DNA of 64,000 nucleotides, from the IMG/VR virus record IMGVR_UViG_3300025132_007963, positions 62,001-126,000 of that record. One strand, given 5' to 3'. Numbering within the stretch: the first letter of the stretch is position 1; every line of letters begins with the position of its first letter. The stretch comes from a virus. The notes under the pieces are model-generated. The model ran no database searches. It saw only the letters and a list, made by a program, of their open reading frames with translations, and was not told the DNA's origin. Positions 1-8,579 of this stretch are shown one piece after another. A program made the position numbers and the translations under genes.

Positions 1-138
1 TTGATGGAAGATCCACGATTTCAGTGGGCATTGAGAAGTTTAGAAGAGAAGACTGTCCTGGCCCCTGAGTGGGGCCTGGGACGGGATTTTGCTCGGGAAT
101 GGCAGAAACGTTTTTTCGACGCGTATCGTTTCTATTAG
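1..138 (+). CDS. 3' end of a plus-strand open frame entering from the left edge (partial)
   Basis: The frame is open from base 1 to a TAG at 136-138, giving 45 visible residues if it began upstream. The visible part is rich in Trp, Arg and Phe and ends in AYRFY. It is the only apparent plus-strand gene here and converges on the tail tube gene. The first 120 bases are about 51 percent G+C, clearly above the AT-rich spacer that follows, and the codons (CTG, GCC, CGG) differ from the A/T-ending codons of the phage genes. An ATG at codon 2 has no visible ribosome site because the window starts there. I do not recognise the product. It could be a phage gene on the other strand, an acquired gene, or an open frame by chance. 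Coding is moderately likely, function unknown. Confidence 0.45.
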   Translation: MMEDPRFQWALRSLEEKTVLAPEWGLGRDFAREWQKRFFDAYRFY

Positions 139-226
139 CCAATTTTTAAACCTCACTTTCTTAAAATAAACTTAAACAAAACAACAATAACACGTTTCCG
201 CATTAAATTAAAATTAACTTCTACCC

Positions 227-826
227 TTATTCGTTCCGATTGCCGCGAAGGTCAAAGGTTCTATCAGCAGTTATATCAACTCGACCAGGTGCACCGCCGA
301 CTCCAGTCAAAGCTGCCCAATCATACCTAAAGGTTACTTCTAGGTTATTAATCTCTTCACTCTCATAATCCAACTCATCAAAGCTAATACTTTTTATCCA
401 TGGATTATAAAGCTTCCATTCCTCTAGGGGTTTACCATCAGCATCAATTTGCTGAATATAAATTGCGCCGCCCACTGCTTCAACTGCACGTTGTTTCGAG
501 ATGGTTAACACGTTGCCAAGCGAGCGCTCATCGGTCAAAAAATTATGAGGAGAGACATATCCAGAATCTTTTAAAAGCTTCATCATGGTGGCTGAAGCGT
601 CAGGATTTACAGGATCGGCCAAGGTCATGGTGATTTCATTCCACTCAACTCTACCTGGGTAGTAAAACTTATAATTAACAAAGGTGTGTTCTGCTTCCGT
701 AATAGAAATCGCAGGCTTAGTAACCTTCTTCAATATCCACTGTGGAATGCCTCTAAAACTTAAAAGCCACCTAAACTTTCTCTTTGGTTCTACACTAAAG
801 TCTGACCAAAATCCTTCTAAAGCCAT
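227..826 (-). CDS. gp19: Tail tube protein, T4 gp19-like
   Basis: This 199-residue protein should form the stacked hexameric rings of the inner tail tube through which DNA passes. It has the T4 gp19 layout: an N-terminal FRWLLSFRGIP-type segment, then the conserved stretch TFVNYKFYYPGRVEWNEITM (about residues 48-67) followed by LADPVNPDASATMMKLL, and a C-terminal YNPWIKSISFDELDYESEEINNLEVTFRYDWA block typical of tube proteins. T4 gp19 has 163 residues, so this one is slightly longer. I chose the ATG at 826 because an AGGAGG lies 9 bases upstream; an in-frame TTG at 832 sits too close to that site. It follows the sheath gene, as in T4. It was not checked by alignment search, but the family assignment is firm. 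Confidence 0.92.
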   Translation of the reverse strand: MALEGFWSDFSVEPKRKFRWLLSFRGIPQWILKKVTKPAISITEAEHTFVNYKFYYPGRVEWNEITMTLADPVNPDASATMMKLLKDSGYVSPHNFLTDERSLGNVLTISKQRAVEAVGGAIYIQQIDADGKPLEEWKLYNPWIKSISFDELDYESEEINNLEVTFRYDWAALTGVGGAPGRVDITADRTFDLRGNRNE

Positions 827-845
827 TATCAAGATCCTCCTAAAT

Positions 846-882
846 AAGCTACGTACAATATTAAATAGTTAATACGTAGCTT
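846..882. repeat. Perfect 10-bp inverted repeat between sheath and tube genes
   Basis: AAGCTACGTA at 846-855 is exactly matched by TACGTAGCTT at 873-882, with a 17-base AT-rich loop. It fills most of the 66-base gap between the sheath stop (893) and the tube start (826). In the transcribed (minus) direction it is not followed by a clean T-run, so it is a poor intrinsic terminator. In the plus direction a T-rich stretch follows. It may be an RNA hairpin that stabilises or separates the sheath and tube messages. The repeat is seen directly; the role is inferred. Confidence 0.6.
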
Positions 883-892
883 TTATTATATT

Positions 893-3800
893 TTAATCCT
901 CAAAAGATGCGCCAGTATTCGTGATTACAAAATCAATTGCAATAAATTCAATTGCTCTTGCTGGTTTCAGGAATATCTTTGCATACATAATATTTCTATC
1001 AACTAAATCAGGCGTTGTGGTGGTTTCATCCAATTTTACTTTAAAATCAGTTAAACCAAGTCTTGCCTTAACGCTATCTAGGAACGGCTCGACCTGTCCA
1101 CGGAACCTATTCCAAGTCGCCTGAACATTCTGATCAAACAACAATCTAGAAGCAATTCTAGATATTTCTTTCTTAACGAAAATCATAAGTCTTCTAACAT
1201 TGATACGATCAAGTGCTGAGCGTGTCTGTTGTAGTGTCTTCTGACCAAAGATCACGATACCCTCTGCAGGGAAAGTCGCGATTGGGTTGATGTTTTGCTC
1301 ATACAAATCATCTCTCTCTTTTGACGTTAGTCTTTGAGAAACACCAACAACTGGTAGGCCGGCAGAACCCTCACTCAAGCCACCTCTGGTAAAACCAGCT
1401 GGTGCGAACCAAAGCTCGGAGTTTCTTTCGACTGATCCAAAAGTTCCGATTGCGACAACAGATGGCGGCACCCAAACTTGGGCATCGTTAACTGAGTCGT
1501 AAATCTTAACCCATGGAAAATAAGCACAACCATAACTGTTATTAAGATTTCTAGCCTTTATAGCAGTGACCGCTTCGGCAACAGAGTTGTTAGCAATTCT
1601 AGTCTTAAAATTACTAGTTGTTTCTGATGACGGTTGATAGCCGCCCTTTTCAATATCAATAACACCTAGAGCATCTGCTCTGCTTTCACAAACTTCAAGC
1701 ACTCTGTTGGTGACAAGCGGCTGACGAACACCAGGAACAGAAAGCATATTTATTTCCACTGCCTCTGGATCTGATAGCGAATCTATACCTCTCTTGATTG
1801 AGTGAGCTGCATAGTTTGACTTAAATTTTGGTGAAGTGCCAAATACTTGATCGCCAAACGGGTCTTTTTGCTTAATGTTAATACCATCAAACCCACCAAA
1901 AAGTGGTGCGGTAAAACTAGCAAATCCAGTTTCTAAAAGATCCGAGAAAGAGTTTCTTTCTGCTGTGTAAGACCTACCAACTCTTCTTGATCCCGATGCG
2001 TAAAAAGCAAAGTTTGCATTTGCAGGAGCAAGTGCTGCATGAGATGAAGTGTTGTTGATCATTAGGTCATCCAAACTAAAGATAAAAGAGTGCTCAGACT
2101 GAGCTGTCTTATCATAATAGCCCATGGATGCTGGACCTGGTATAACAAGATCCAAATATGATTCTTCAAACCTGGTGCTAGACGGGGTTCTGTAAGTACT
2201 AATACCAAAACAAGCCTGTCTTTGATCTGATAAGCCCTCGTCAGAACTTGAAACTCTGAGAGGAATTCTTGGGTGCTGTATTGATGCAGTCACCGCTTTT
2301 GGTAAGCTAGAAATTGGTGAAGTATTGAAACTTTGTGACAAAAGAATGTCGCTAGTATCAATAATTGTATTATTTGTTAGCACAACCTCTGGGCCAACTC
2401 GTTCGCTAAGACCCATACCCTTTATACCTTGAGTGACTAAGGTAACTGTCTTTGGCACAGGAGGACCAAAGAAACCTGCAGGCAGGCAAGCTGGATCTGA
2501 GGCGCCATTCTCTACATCGCCATCCAATTCAACTCTTACAAAGCTAGACTGATTGAGATAATTTCCATACATCCTGTATCTGTTCTGGGTTGTATCCCAT
2601 TCCTGATACATGTCACCAATCTTTTTTGCAACAAAGTTATTAGAATTGGGATTTAGGTCACATTGTGAAAATCTCTCTATAACTTGAGGTGCGCCGTCAT
2701 GATCTCGCACACGACGGAGTACAACAGTAAAAGTACCGTATGGATTAGCATCAGAACCCTTTCTTATATCAGTTATAGTAACTTTTAAGTTCTTAGCTCC
2801 CCATTCACCGTCATCAAGAGAAACAAGCTTAAATAGCTTTTGCATATTAGTCGGATTATAATTACTAGAATCATTAGTTAAGTCTTGGCTTATAAACCAA
2901 CCCGTCTTTGAGGGCTGGGTGTCAATGTTTCTGATACCCCAGTCACCAACACCACCATTAAGACCAACAACAACACCGTACAAAGAACCGTCAGCTGCTA
3001 ACGAGCCCTGACCGATGGTTGTCGTAGCTCCGTGTGTATCTTTCGCGTGTCTATCGAAACTTTCACCAAGCCAGAAATGTCTTCTCTTGGAGTTCACTGC
3101 GCTACATAGAGCTGGGTTTGTGTTAAAAACTTTTCTTATGTATCTATCACTATCGCGATCAAAGTTAAACACAATCTTTGTTGGTGTTGTCGAAGTCGCT
3201 TGGTTTTCGTAAACCAAAGCTGTAAATTCCATAAGATTTGAGTTATTTGCTTTTATAGCTATAGCTGAACCAGTTGTGGCTCCAATTCCCCCGCGCTTAG
3301 CAGAGCCGGTGCTAGGTATAGCGTTACCACTTAAGATCAAGCCACCATTATCAAAATACCAAACTGCTGCCAAAGAGCCGGTTGTTCTTGTTGAAGCACG
3401 CACCGCTCTTGGTCTTGCATCAAAAGTATCCCGAAGGTCTCTTTGGGTAGAACCTGATGTGAATAGATAAAGTCCATATGCACCGCCGCTGGTGGTGCCA
3501 CTAGTTCCGAGTGTATTGTCCGTCTTCCACCCAGCTGCAGCGCCGGCAACTGTACCGTCATCAGTGGTGCTATCGGCGTTTGGATCAGCAACGCCCAATA
3601 ATCGAACAACAGTCACTGGGCTACTATTTCTTAAATAGGCTTGAGCAGCGTAAGCAGCATATGTTGGAGCCATGTAGTTGCCTTCTCTCCAGACGTCTCC
3701 GCCTTGGCCGCCAGCGATTGGATTTCCAAATATTTCAACAAACTCACTAAAGGACCCTACAGTAACAGGACGTAAGCCAGGCCCTCGGGTCAATCGACCA

Positions 3801-3904
3801 ACTACGGCTGGACCTACTGCCTCTGCTTCTCTGGGTATTTGTGAATTATCAATCTCATTGATAAAAACACCAGGCGACACAAATTTGAATCTTCTTACGG
3901 ACAT
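893..3904 (-). CDS. gp18: Contractile tail sheath protein, T4 gp18-like
   Basis: The 1003-residue product is the subunit of the contractile sheath that surrounds the tube and shortens on infection. The N-terminus (FVSPGVFINEID, about residues 8-19) and the next 80 residues match the sheath entry domain. The last 250 residues hold the conserved C-terminal sheath domain, including FPAEGIVIFGQKTL, NVRRLMIFVKKEIS and the terminal KPARAIEFIAIDFVITNTG. T4 gp18 has 659 residues; the extra length lies mainly in a central region (about residues 110-560) rich in Gly, Ser, Thr and Asn, likely a set of outward-facing domains. The start at 3904 is backed by AAGGAG 8 bases upstream. It is downstream of the fibre gene and its terminator, and upstream of the tube gene. 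Confidence 0.94.
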   Translation of the reverse strand: MSVRRFKFVSPGVFINEIDNSQIPREAEAVGPAVVGRLTRGPGLRPVTVGSFSEFVEIFGNPIAGGQGGDVWREGNYMAPTYAAYAAQAYLRNSSPVTVVRLLGVADPNADSTTDDGTVAGAAAGWKTDNTLGTSGTTSGGAYGLYLFTSGSTQRDLRDTFDARPRAVRASTRTTGSLAAVWYFDNGGLILSGNAIPSTGSAKRGGIGATTGSAIAIKANNSNLMEFTALVYENQATSTTPTKIVFNFDRDSDRYIRKVFNTNPALCSAVNSKRRHFWLGESFDRHAKDTHGATTTIGQGSLAADGSLYGVVVGLNGGVGDWGIRNIDTQPSKTGWFISQDLTNDSSNYNPTNMQKLFKLVSLDDGEWGAKNLKVTITDIRKGSDANPYGTFTVVLRRVRDHDGAPQVIERFSQCDLNPNSNNFVAKKIGDMYQEWDTTQNRYRMYGNYLNQSSFVRVELDGDVENGASDPACLPAGFFGPPVPKTVTLVTQGIKGMGLSERVGPEVVLTNNTIIDTSDILLSQSFNTSPISSLPKAVTASIQHPRIPLRVSSSDEGLSDQRQACFGISTYRTPSSTRFEESYLDLVIPGPASMGYYDKTAQSEHSFIFSLDDLMINNTSSHAALAPANANFAFYASGSRRVGRSYTAERNSFSDLLETGFASFTAPLFGGFDGINIKQKDPFGDQVFGTSPKFKSNYAAHSIKRGIDSLSDPEAVEINMLSVPGVRQPLVTNRVLEVCESRADALGVIDIEKGGYQPSSETTSNFKTRIANNSVAEAVTAIKARNLNNSYGCAYFPWVKIYDSVNDAQVWVPPSVVAIGTFGSVERNSELWFAPAGFTRGGLSEGSAGLPVVGVSQRLTSKERDDLYEQNINPIATFPAEGIVIFGQKTLQQTRSALDRINVRRLMIFVKKEISRIASRLLFDQNVQATWNRFRGQVEPFLDSVKARLGLTDFKVKLDETTTTPDLVDRNIMYAKIFLKPARAIEFIAIDFVITNTGASFED

Positions 3905-4028
3905 ATCAATTTCTCCTTAAACCAAAAGCTCTTATAAATCACAAACAGAACATTGCGGTTATAAATGGTATTTCTTTAACTAAATAGTATTCAATATTTC
4001 AAAAAGTAATTAAAACATTATAATAAAA

Positions 4029-4054
4029 AAAGGGCCTGGATAACCAGGCCCTTT
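4029..4054 (-). terminator. Intrinsic terminator after the tail fibre gene
   Basis: On the minus strand an 11-base stem AAAGGGCCTGG / CCAGGCCCTTT with a 4-base loop is followed by TTTTATTA. This is a textbook Rho-independent terminator, 26 bases downstream of the fibre stop codon. It isolates the fibre gene from sheath and tube, which must then have their own promoter in the remaining spacer (3905-4028). I see no clear T4-type late promoter there. Confidence 0.9.
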
Positions 4055-4079
4055 AGGAAACAATTACAGTTTATTCTTA

Positions 4080-7000
4080 TCAGCTTACGCCAGAACCAGA
4101 CAAGAAAGTAATTGTAAGTATATCATCGCTATCTAATGCTAGCGCTTCAGCCAAAAGGACCTTGTGAGCATTAGCACTACCGGTATTAATACGATAATCC
4201 GCACTTGTTGGACCATGCGCATTTGAACCAGGATGATCAGGATGTAACAACACACCATTCAAGTATACCATTAAGGAACCTGATGCTGGTTGTGAACTCA
4301 ACGATGCTGTTGTATATGGCGTTGGAACAGCATGTGATGCAAACATACCCTTAGTAGGTGCAGAGCCACTGATATTAGAACCATCAGCTCTAACGTGTGC
4401 TTGTCTTACGAAGCCAACACTCAATCTACCAGAAGCATACACCAAACCACCATGAGCATCAGCGTTGTTTTGAATAATATCCTTAGCCAACTTAGCCTTG
4501 GTGACCGAAGTTGCTGCTAGTTTACCAGTTGTAATTGCACTATCGACAATAGCCGCTGTGACAATAGAACCAGTTTGAACGTTATCCTGAGTTACAATAC
4601 CTGTACCATGTAGCTTATCAGTAGTAACCTGGAAGAAAGTACCGGCTGCGCCAGATACTGTCGTTGTACCAGTGATTGTAGCAGAGGTTACAGCCTCTAC
4701 TGCAGTCAAAGTACCACCGACACCCACGTTATCACCAAACGAAGCAGATACACCGTAAATAACAGCGAATTGCTTAGTTGCTGAGCCTAAGTTAACCTTT
4801 TCATCATTCTGAGGCACAAGGTTCGATATAAGGCCGGCTTGTATATTAAGGTCATCACTGTTTGCAGTACCAATCATCACTCCATTTGATGCAGTAATAC
4901 TATTAGCAGTTATACCGCCTAGGGTCGCATCATCAGCAAGGAGATCATGTGCTCTAACAGTTGAACCAGACAAGCTAGTCGAGGTCAAGGCACCGCGAAG
5001 AGCAAGGTGGCCTGCTTCTAGTCTCTTAGCTTGGATCAAAGACCCAGAGATAGAGCCAGTAACACCAAAGCGCATACCTGCAGTACCTAGAGCTGCGATT
5101 GTTGCACTACCTGATTCAAAACTAGCACCAGCTTGGCCATCAACATTGACAATAAGAGCATCACCAGTGACAGTTCTAGATCCCAAAGTCAAAGACATGA
5201 GAGGACTAGAGCCCGTACCTTGAACACCCACGGTGCCGCCAATTTGAAAACCTGCGCCGACATGATCGCCTGCCTTAGAACCAGAAACACCTGCGATGAT
5301 CAAATTATCTTTAATCTCTAAGGAGTCTTTAGTTACAGTTCTCGATACAATAGTGTCAACATCTAAAGAAGTAATCTTTGCAAAAGACGCAGTAATTGCA
5401 GTTGCAACAACTGTATCAATGTTACCAGTATCAATGTGAGCTGCAGCAAATTGCTTTGTAGAACTACCCAAGCTAACTTGACTATCATTTTGTGGAACAA
5501 AGTTTGATACAAGACCAGCTTGAATATTCAAGTCATCACTAGCTGCATTACCAATCATCATGCCACCTGAACCTGTGAATGATACCGCAGTAATTTGTGA
5601 TATCACACCCTTATCGGCTGTGACAGTCTCTGTGGTGATAGCAGAACCAGAAATAGTTCCTGCTGAAGTTACACCCTCTATCGCAGTTAGTGTTCCACCG
5701 ACGCCAACATTGTCACCAAACGAAGCAGATACGCCATAAATAACAGCGAATTGCTTGGTTGCTGAACCAAGGTTGACTTTTTCATCATTTTGCGGAACAA
5801 GATTTGATACAAGACCAGCTTGGATGTTCAAGTCATCACTGTTTGCAGTACCAATCATAACACCATTTGAAGCTGTCAAGCTGTTAACAGTTGTACCACC
5901 AAGCGTTACATCATCAGCTGTAAGATCATGGAACGTTGCAGCAGAACCTGAAACACCCTCTATCGCAGTTAGTGTTCCACCGACGCCAACATTGTCGCCA
6001 AAAGAAGCAGATACGCCATAAACAACAGCGAATTGCTTGGTTGCCGAACCAAGGTTGACTTTTTCATCATTTTGAGGAACGAGGTTTGATATAAGGCCAG
6101 CTTGGATATTCAAATCATCACTGTTTGCAGTACCGATCATTACTCCGTTTGAAGCAGTCAAACTGTTAACAGTTGTACCACCAAGTGTTACATCATCTGC
6201 AGAGAGATCATGGAACGTTGCAGCAGAACCAGATACAGTTGCAATAGCGGTTATAGAACCATCAGCAAAAGTAACCTGAGTTGTGCCAAGTTTTTGAAAT
6301 TCAAAAGATCCAGAGCCTGCATCAAGTTGCAAGAAAGAGCCTGAAATTCTAATCGAACTTTCTTCTTTTTCTGCAAATCTCTTAAAACCTTGAATGAAGC
6401 CCATAAATCTAGATCCAGTAGGTGCATTACGTGCTTGGAAATAAATCTTAGCGTTATTGCTAGCTGTGATATGCGCACCATCAGTTTGGAATTGTAAGAT
6501 ACCACCGAGACCACCTGCAGAGTTAAACTGCAAAGACCCAGAAGTACCACCGACAGCAGAACCACTATTAACGTAGTTCTTAAGATCACCTAGCTTTAAG
6601 GCATGCATATTGGAGCTGTCGGAATTATCACCGACTGCTAAAATATCAGCGTCCTGAAGATCTACAAGGTAATCACCAGTACCAATGTTACCGGCAAAGT
6701 TTAGGTGCTCAATCTCAACAGAGCCTGACGCTATCTTATCTCTAGTTATTGAACTAACTCCTAACTGTTTTGTCTGCACGGAGCCCGTTGCCAATTGATC
6801 CATTCCAATCTGGCCGGTACCGATTAGTTTTTTACCTATAAATGTTCTCGCCATTATTTCTTCTCCTGATCCTCCGCCGCCGCCGCCACCGCCGCCGCCA
6901 GCTGGAAAGTTAAAACTAAAAACACGTGTCATGCCACCGTTGTTTGCGCCTGCATTATAATCTGCGCCTGCAACAGCCATAGCTGAACCATCATACTTAA

Positions 7001-8153
7001 CCGACTGGTGTGAGTAATAACTATAATACGTCCTTTGAAAAAGTTCATTATTTGCATTATTAAGTGTACCGGTAATTACAGTTCTTTTCCAGTCGGCTGA
7101 AGTATGATACTCCCAAGCTGTTAGTTGCACTGGAAAAGCGTTATTTTCAAAGCCATGGCCGCACTTCTCTAAGATATAAAACCTATTACCGTCATTTGGG
7201 TCTGGCTCAATTGCTCTAAGATTCCATGGAAAAATATTTTCTTCTACACTAACAAAATCACCCGTAGCATCTGGTAATAGCGCGGCACCGCCAGACCCAG
7301 ACACAAATTTAAATAAATCTATCGTAGTTGGGGTTGGCAGTTGGGATATGCCACTACTATGAATATAAGGATTTTGTCCATCAGGTGATTTAATTGCTAA
7401 AAGGGTATTACTACCTGTATGGTAATACATACCAGCACCAAGGTATTCATTGGTATCACCCTGAATCGCTTCTTGGAAAGCCCAGTGGCTAGAGTTTGTT
7501 CCATCCGTGCCGTCAACTTGGCGATAATACCAAATACGGCCCCTATTACTACCACCACCGTAATCCTCGCCAATCACTATTTCAGTATCACTTATCCACT
7601 GTGATCCCTGAACGTCGGCATTACTAATATTAATTAAATCGTCTGGATCCGACCAGGAGTCACCGGAAGCATCATAGATAGAAATATTAATGTCATCTTC
7701 ACCAACTGCTGTGATGAGCAATTTATTTTTACTTGGATTTAACTTTAATGAATATTGTGATCCATAACTTTTATCATCGAGATCACCGACATCTGTAACC
7801 GTCCAGCCATCACTAGCCGTAACAAAACGAAACAAAGCATCGGTGCCTGTAGTGTTGGTTGTTGCTAAAAATTCATTATCACTAACAAAAACCATCGAAT
7901 CTATTCTTGCTGACGTGGAGCCATTGAGGGTTGGTACCAAAGATGGGCCTAAAAATGTGTACCCACTTGCACCTGATTGATAAATATCAATACCTTTTTT
8001 GTTTTCATTATTTGCTTTTTGAGTTGGTATAAATAATTTATCACCGCTAGGATTAAAATACCCACCCATATATGATGATCCCGCATGGGGACCATGAATG
8101 TTGACAAAGCTTATTGTACCCTGCTCCACAGAAGAACTTACTGAGTAAGCCAT
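4080..8153 (-). CDS. Tail fibre / adhesin with N-terminal propeller-like region, polyglycine linker and 94-residue repeats
   Basis: The product (1357 residues) is a probable receptor-binding fibre. Residues 1 to about 415 are aromatic and Asp/Gly rich with repeated short beta units (for example DNEFLATT, KLLITAVG, NTLLAIKSP), suggesting a beta-propeller-like head. A run of eleven glycines and SGEE (about 419-433) follows. From Met434 the protein looks like a separate fibre: an N-terminal attachment segment, then repeats with the fibre motif NLVPQNDEKVNLGSATKQF, three near-identical copies and one diverged. The last 90 residues contain a LMVYLNGVLL...DY domain seen in other phage fibres. There is no S74 chaperone peptidase. 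GAGGAGGAGATGGA precedes the ATG at 8153. A second ribosome site and ATG exist at 6854. Fibre identity is firm; the fold of the N-terminal part is inferred. Confidence 0.85.
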   Translation of the reverse strand: MAYSVSSSVEQGTISFVNIHGPHAGSSYMGGYFNPSGDKLFIPTQKANNENKKGIDIYQSGASGYTFLGPSLVPTLNGSTSARIDSMVFVSDNEFLATTNTTGTDALFRFVTASDGWTVTDVGDLDDKSYGSQYSLKLNPSKNKLLITAVGEDDINISIYDASGDSWSDPDDLINISNADVQGSQWISDTEIVIGEDYGGGSNRGRIWYYRQVDGTDGTNSSHWAFQEAIQGDTNEYLGAGMYYHTGSNTLLAIKSPDGQNPYIHSSGISQLPTPTTIDLFKFVSGSGGAALLPDATGDFVSVEENIFPWNLRAIEPDPNDGNRFYILEKCGHGFENNAFPVQLTAWEYHTSADWKRTVITGTLNNANNELFQRTYYSYYSHQSVKYDGSAMAVAGADYNAGANNGGMTRVFSFNFPAGGGGGGGGGGSGEEIMARTFIGKKLIGTGQIGMDQLATGSVQTKQLGVSSITRDKIASGSVEIEHLNFAGNIGTGDYLVDLQDADILAVGDNSDSSNMHALKLGDLKNYVNSGSAVGGTSGSLQFNSAGGLGGILQFQTDGAHITASNNAKIYFQARNAPTGSRFMGFIQGFKRFAEKEESSIRISGSFLQLDAGSGSFEFQKLGTTQVTFADGSITAIATVSGSAATFHDLSADDVTLGGTTVNSLTASNGVMIGTANSDDLNIQAGLISNLVPQNDEKVNLGSATKQFAVVYGVSASFGDNVGVGGTLTAIEGVSGSAATFHDLTADDVTLGGTTVNSLTASNGVMIGTANSDDLNIQAGLVSNLVPQNDEKVNLGSATKQFAVIYGVSASFGDNVGVGGTLTAIEGVTSAGTISGSAITTETVTADKGVISQITAVSFTGSGGMMIGNAASDDLNIQAGLVSNFVPQNDSQVSLGSSTKQFAAAHIDTGNIDTVVATAITASFAKITSLDVDTIVSRTVTKDSLEIKDNLIIAGVSGSKAGDHVGAGFQIGGTVGVQGTGSSPLMSLTLGSRTVTGDALIVNVDGQAGASFESGSATIAALGTAGMRFGVTGSISGSLIQAKRLEAGHLALRGALTSTSLSGSTVRAHDLLADDATLGGITANSITASNGVMIGTANSDDLNIQAGLISNLVPQNDEKVNLGSATKQFAVIYGVSASFGDNVGVGGTLTAVEAVTSATITGTTTVSGAAGTFFQVTTDKLHGTGIVTQDNVQTGSIVTAAIVDSAITTGKLAATSVTKAKLAKDIIQNNADAHGGLVYASGRLSVGFVRQAHVRADGSNISGSAPTKGMFASHAVPTPYTTASLSSQPASGSLMVYLNGVLLHPDHPGSNAHGPTSADYRINTGSANAHKVLLAEALALDSDDILTITFLSGSGVS
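4690..6232 (-). repeat. Internal coding repeats of the tail fibre, 282-bp unit
   Basis: A unit encoding about 94 residues recurs within the fibre gene. Two copies are adjacent and in register: the same GTTGAC word begins at 5772 and 6054, exactly 282 bases apart. A third close copy lies at about 4690-4940, and a diverged copy at about 5440-5570. Each encodes the core SDDLNIQAGL-SNLVPQND---LGS-TKQFA. The match extends to the nucleotide level, which indicates recent duplication or recombination between copies. Such repeats build trimeric fibre shafts in known phages. Confidence 0.88.
6429..6455. repeat. Fibre-gene copy of a 27-base near-identical repeat
   Basis: This segment within the fibre gene (encoding NAKIYFQAR) matches 8259-8285 in the spacer upstream of the gene at 26 of 27 bases. 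See the partner entry. Confidence 0.85.
6852..6867 (-). promoter_or_regulatory. Internal ribosome binding site and start codon inside the fibre gene
   Basis: Directly after the polyglycine codons the minus strand reads AGGAG (6867-6863), an 8-base spacer, then ATG at 6854-6852, in frame with the fibre. It is as good as the sites that start other genes here. Translation from it would give a 924-residue fibre (MARTFIGKKLIGTGQIGM...) without the propeller-like head. The Gly-Ser-Gly-Glu-Glu that encodes the site resembles a former intergenic leader that became coding. Confidence 0.6.
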
Positions 8154-8258
8154 TCCATCTCCTCCTCTTTCAAATTAAGAACGCCTCTAAAAGAAGGTTA
8201 ACTTTAAATTTAATTTAATTAACGGACGAACAGGATATGTGTAAAATAACTGGGCGAG

Positions 8259-8285
8259 ACGCGCTTGGAAATAAATCTTAGCGTT
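8259..8285. repeat. Spacer copy of a 27-base fibre fragment
   Basis: The block matches 6429-6455 inside the fibre at 26 of 27 bases. It lies in the 131-base spacer between the DUF5659-like gene and the fibre gene, and its edge overlaps the stop codon of the former. The reading frame that would continue NAKIYFQAR stays open for about two dozen further codons in the spacer, but it has no start of its own. It looks like the scar of a lost or exchanged fibre gene copy. Confidence 0.8.
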
Positions 8286-8518
8286 TACGAAAATAATACT
8301 TTTTTAAGATTTCTGACAATATTGTCAAATTTGCAAAAATCTGAACTTAAAAATTCAAAAGATAGATCTTTGCATTGATCATCGACTTCTTCAAATTCAA
8401 AATGAAATCTACCATTTTGCCTTCTTTCACATCGCAATAGTTTAAAGCCCTTCAACTGGAGATAAGCTGCGATACCTATGTCAGATGTAATGAACGTTTC
8501 TGTTGTGTTTTCTTTCAT
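8285..8518 (-). CDS. Small DUF5659-like protein
   Basis: The protein has 77 residues. The N-terminal half contains TSDIGIAAYLQLKGFKLL, matching the pattern T-S-D-x-x-x-A-x-Y-L-x-x-x-G-F known for the DUF5659 family of small phage proteins. It is followed by a short beta strand pair (GRFHFEFE) and an amphipathic C-terminal helix. The role of this family is unknown to me. The ATG at 8518 has AAGGAAAAAAGC upstream. It sits alone between the acidic protein gene and the fibre gene, with AT-rich spacers on both sides. The family call is by recalled motif, not search. Confidence 0.6.
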   Translation of the reverse strand: MKENTTETFITSDIGIAAYLQLKGFKLLRCERRQNGRFHFEFEEVDDQCKDLSFEFLSSDFCKFDNIVRNLKKVLFS

Positions 8519-8579
8519 GCTTTTTTCCTTATCTCCTAAAATAAACTACTTTTAATAATTAGCACAACAATACTCAAAA

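Noticed and set aside
4690-6232. CRISPR-like array
   Set aside because: The repeats are long, in frame and encode a fibre shaft motif; there are no short regular repeats with unique spacers anywhere in the window.
6429-8285. Diversity-generating retroelement with template and variable repeats near the fibre gene
   Set aside because: The two copies differ at only one base, the matching block is just 27 bases, and no reverse transcriptase gene is present in the window.
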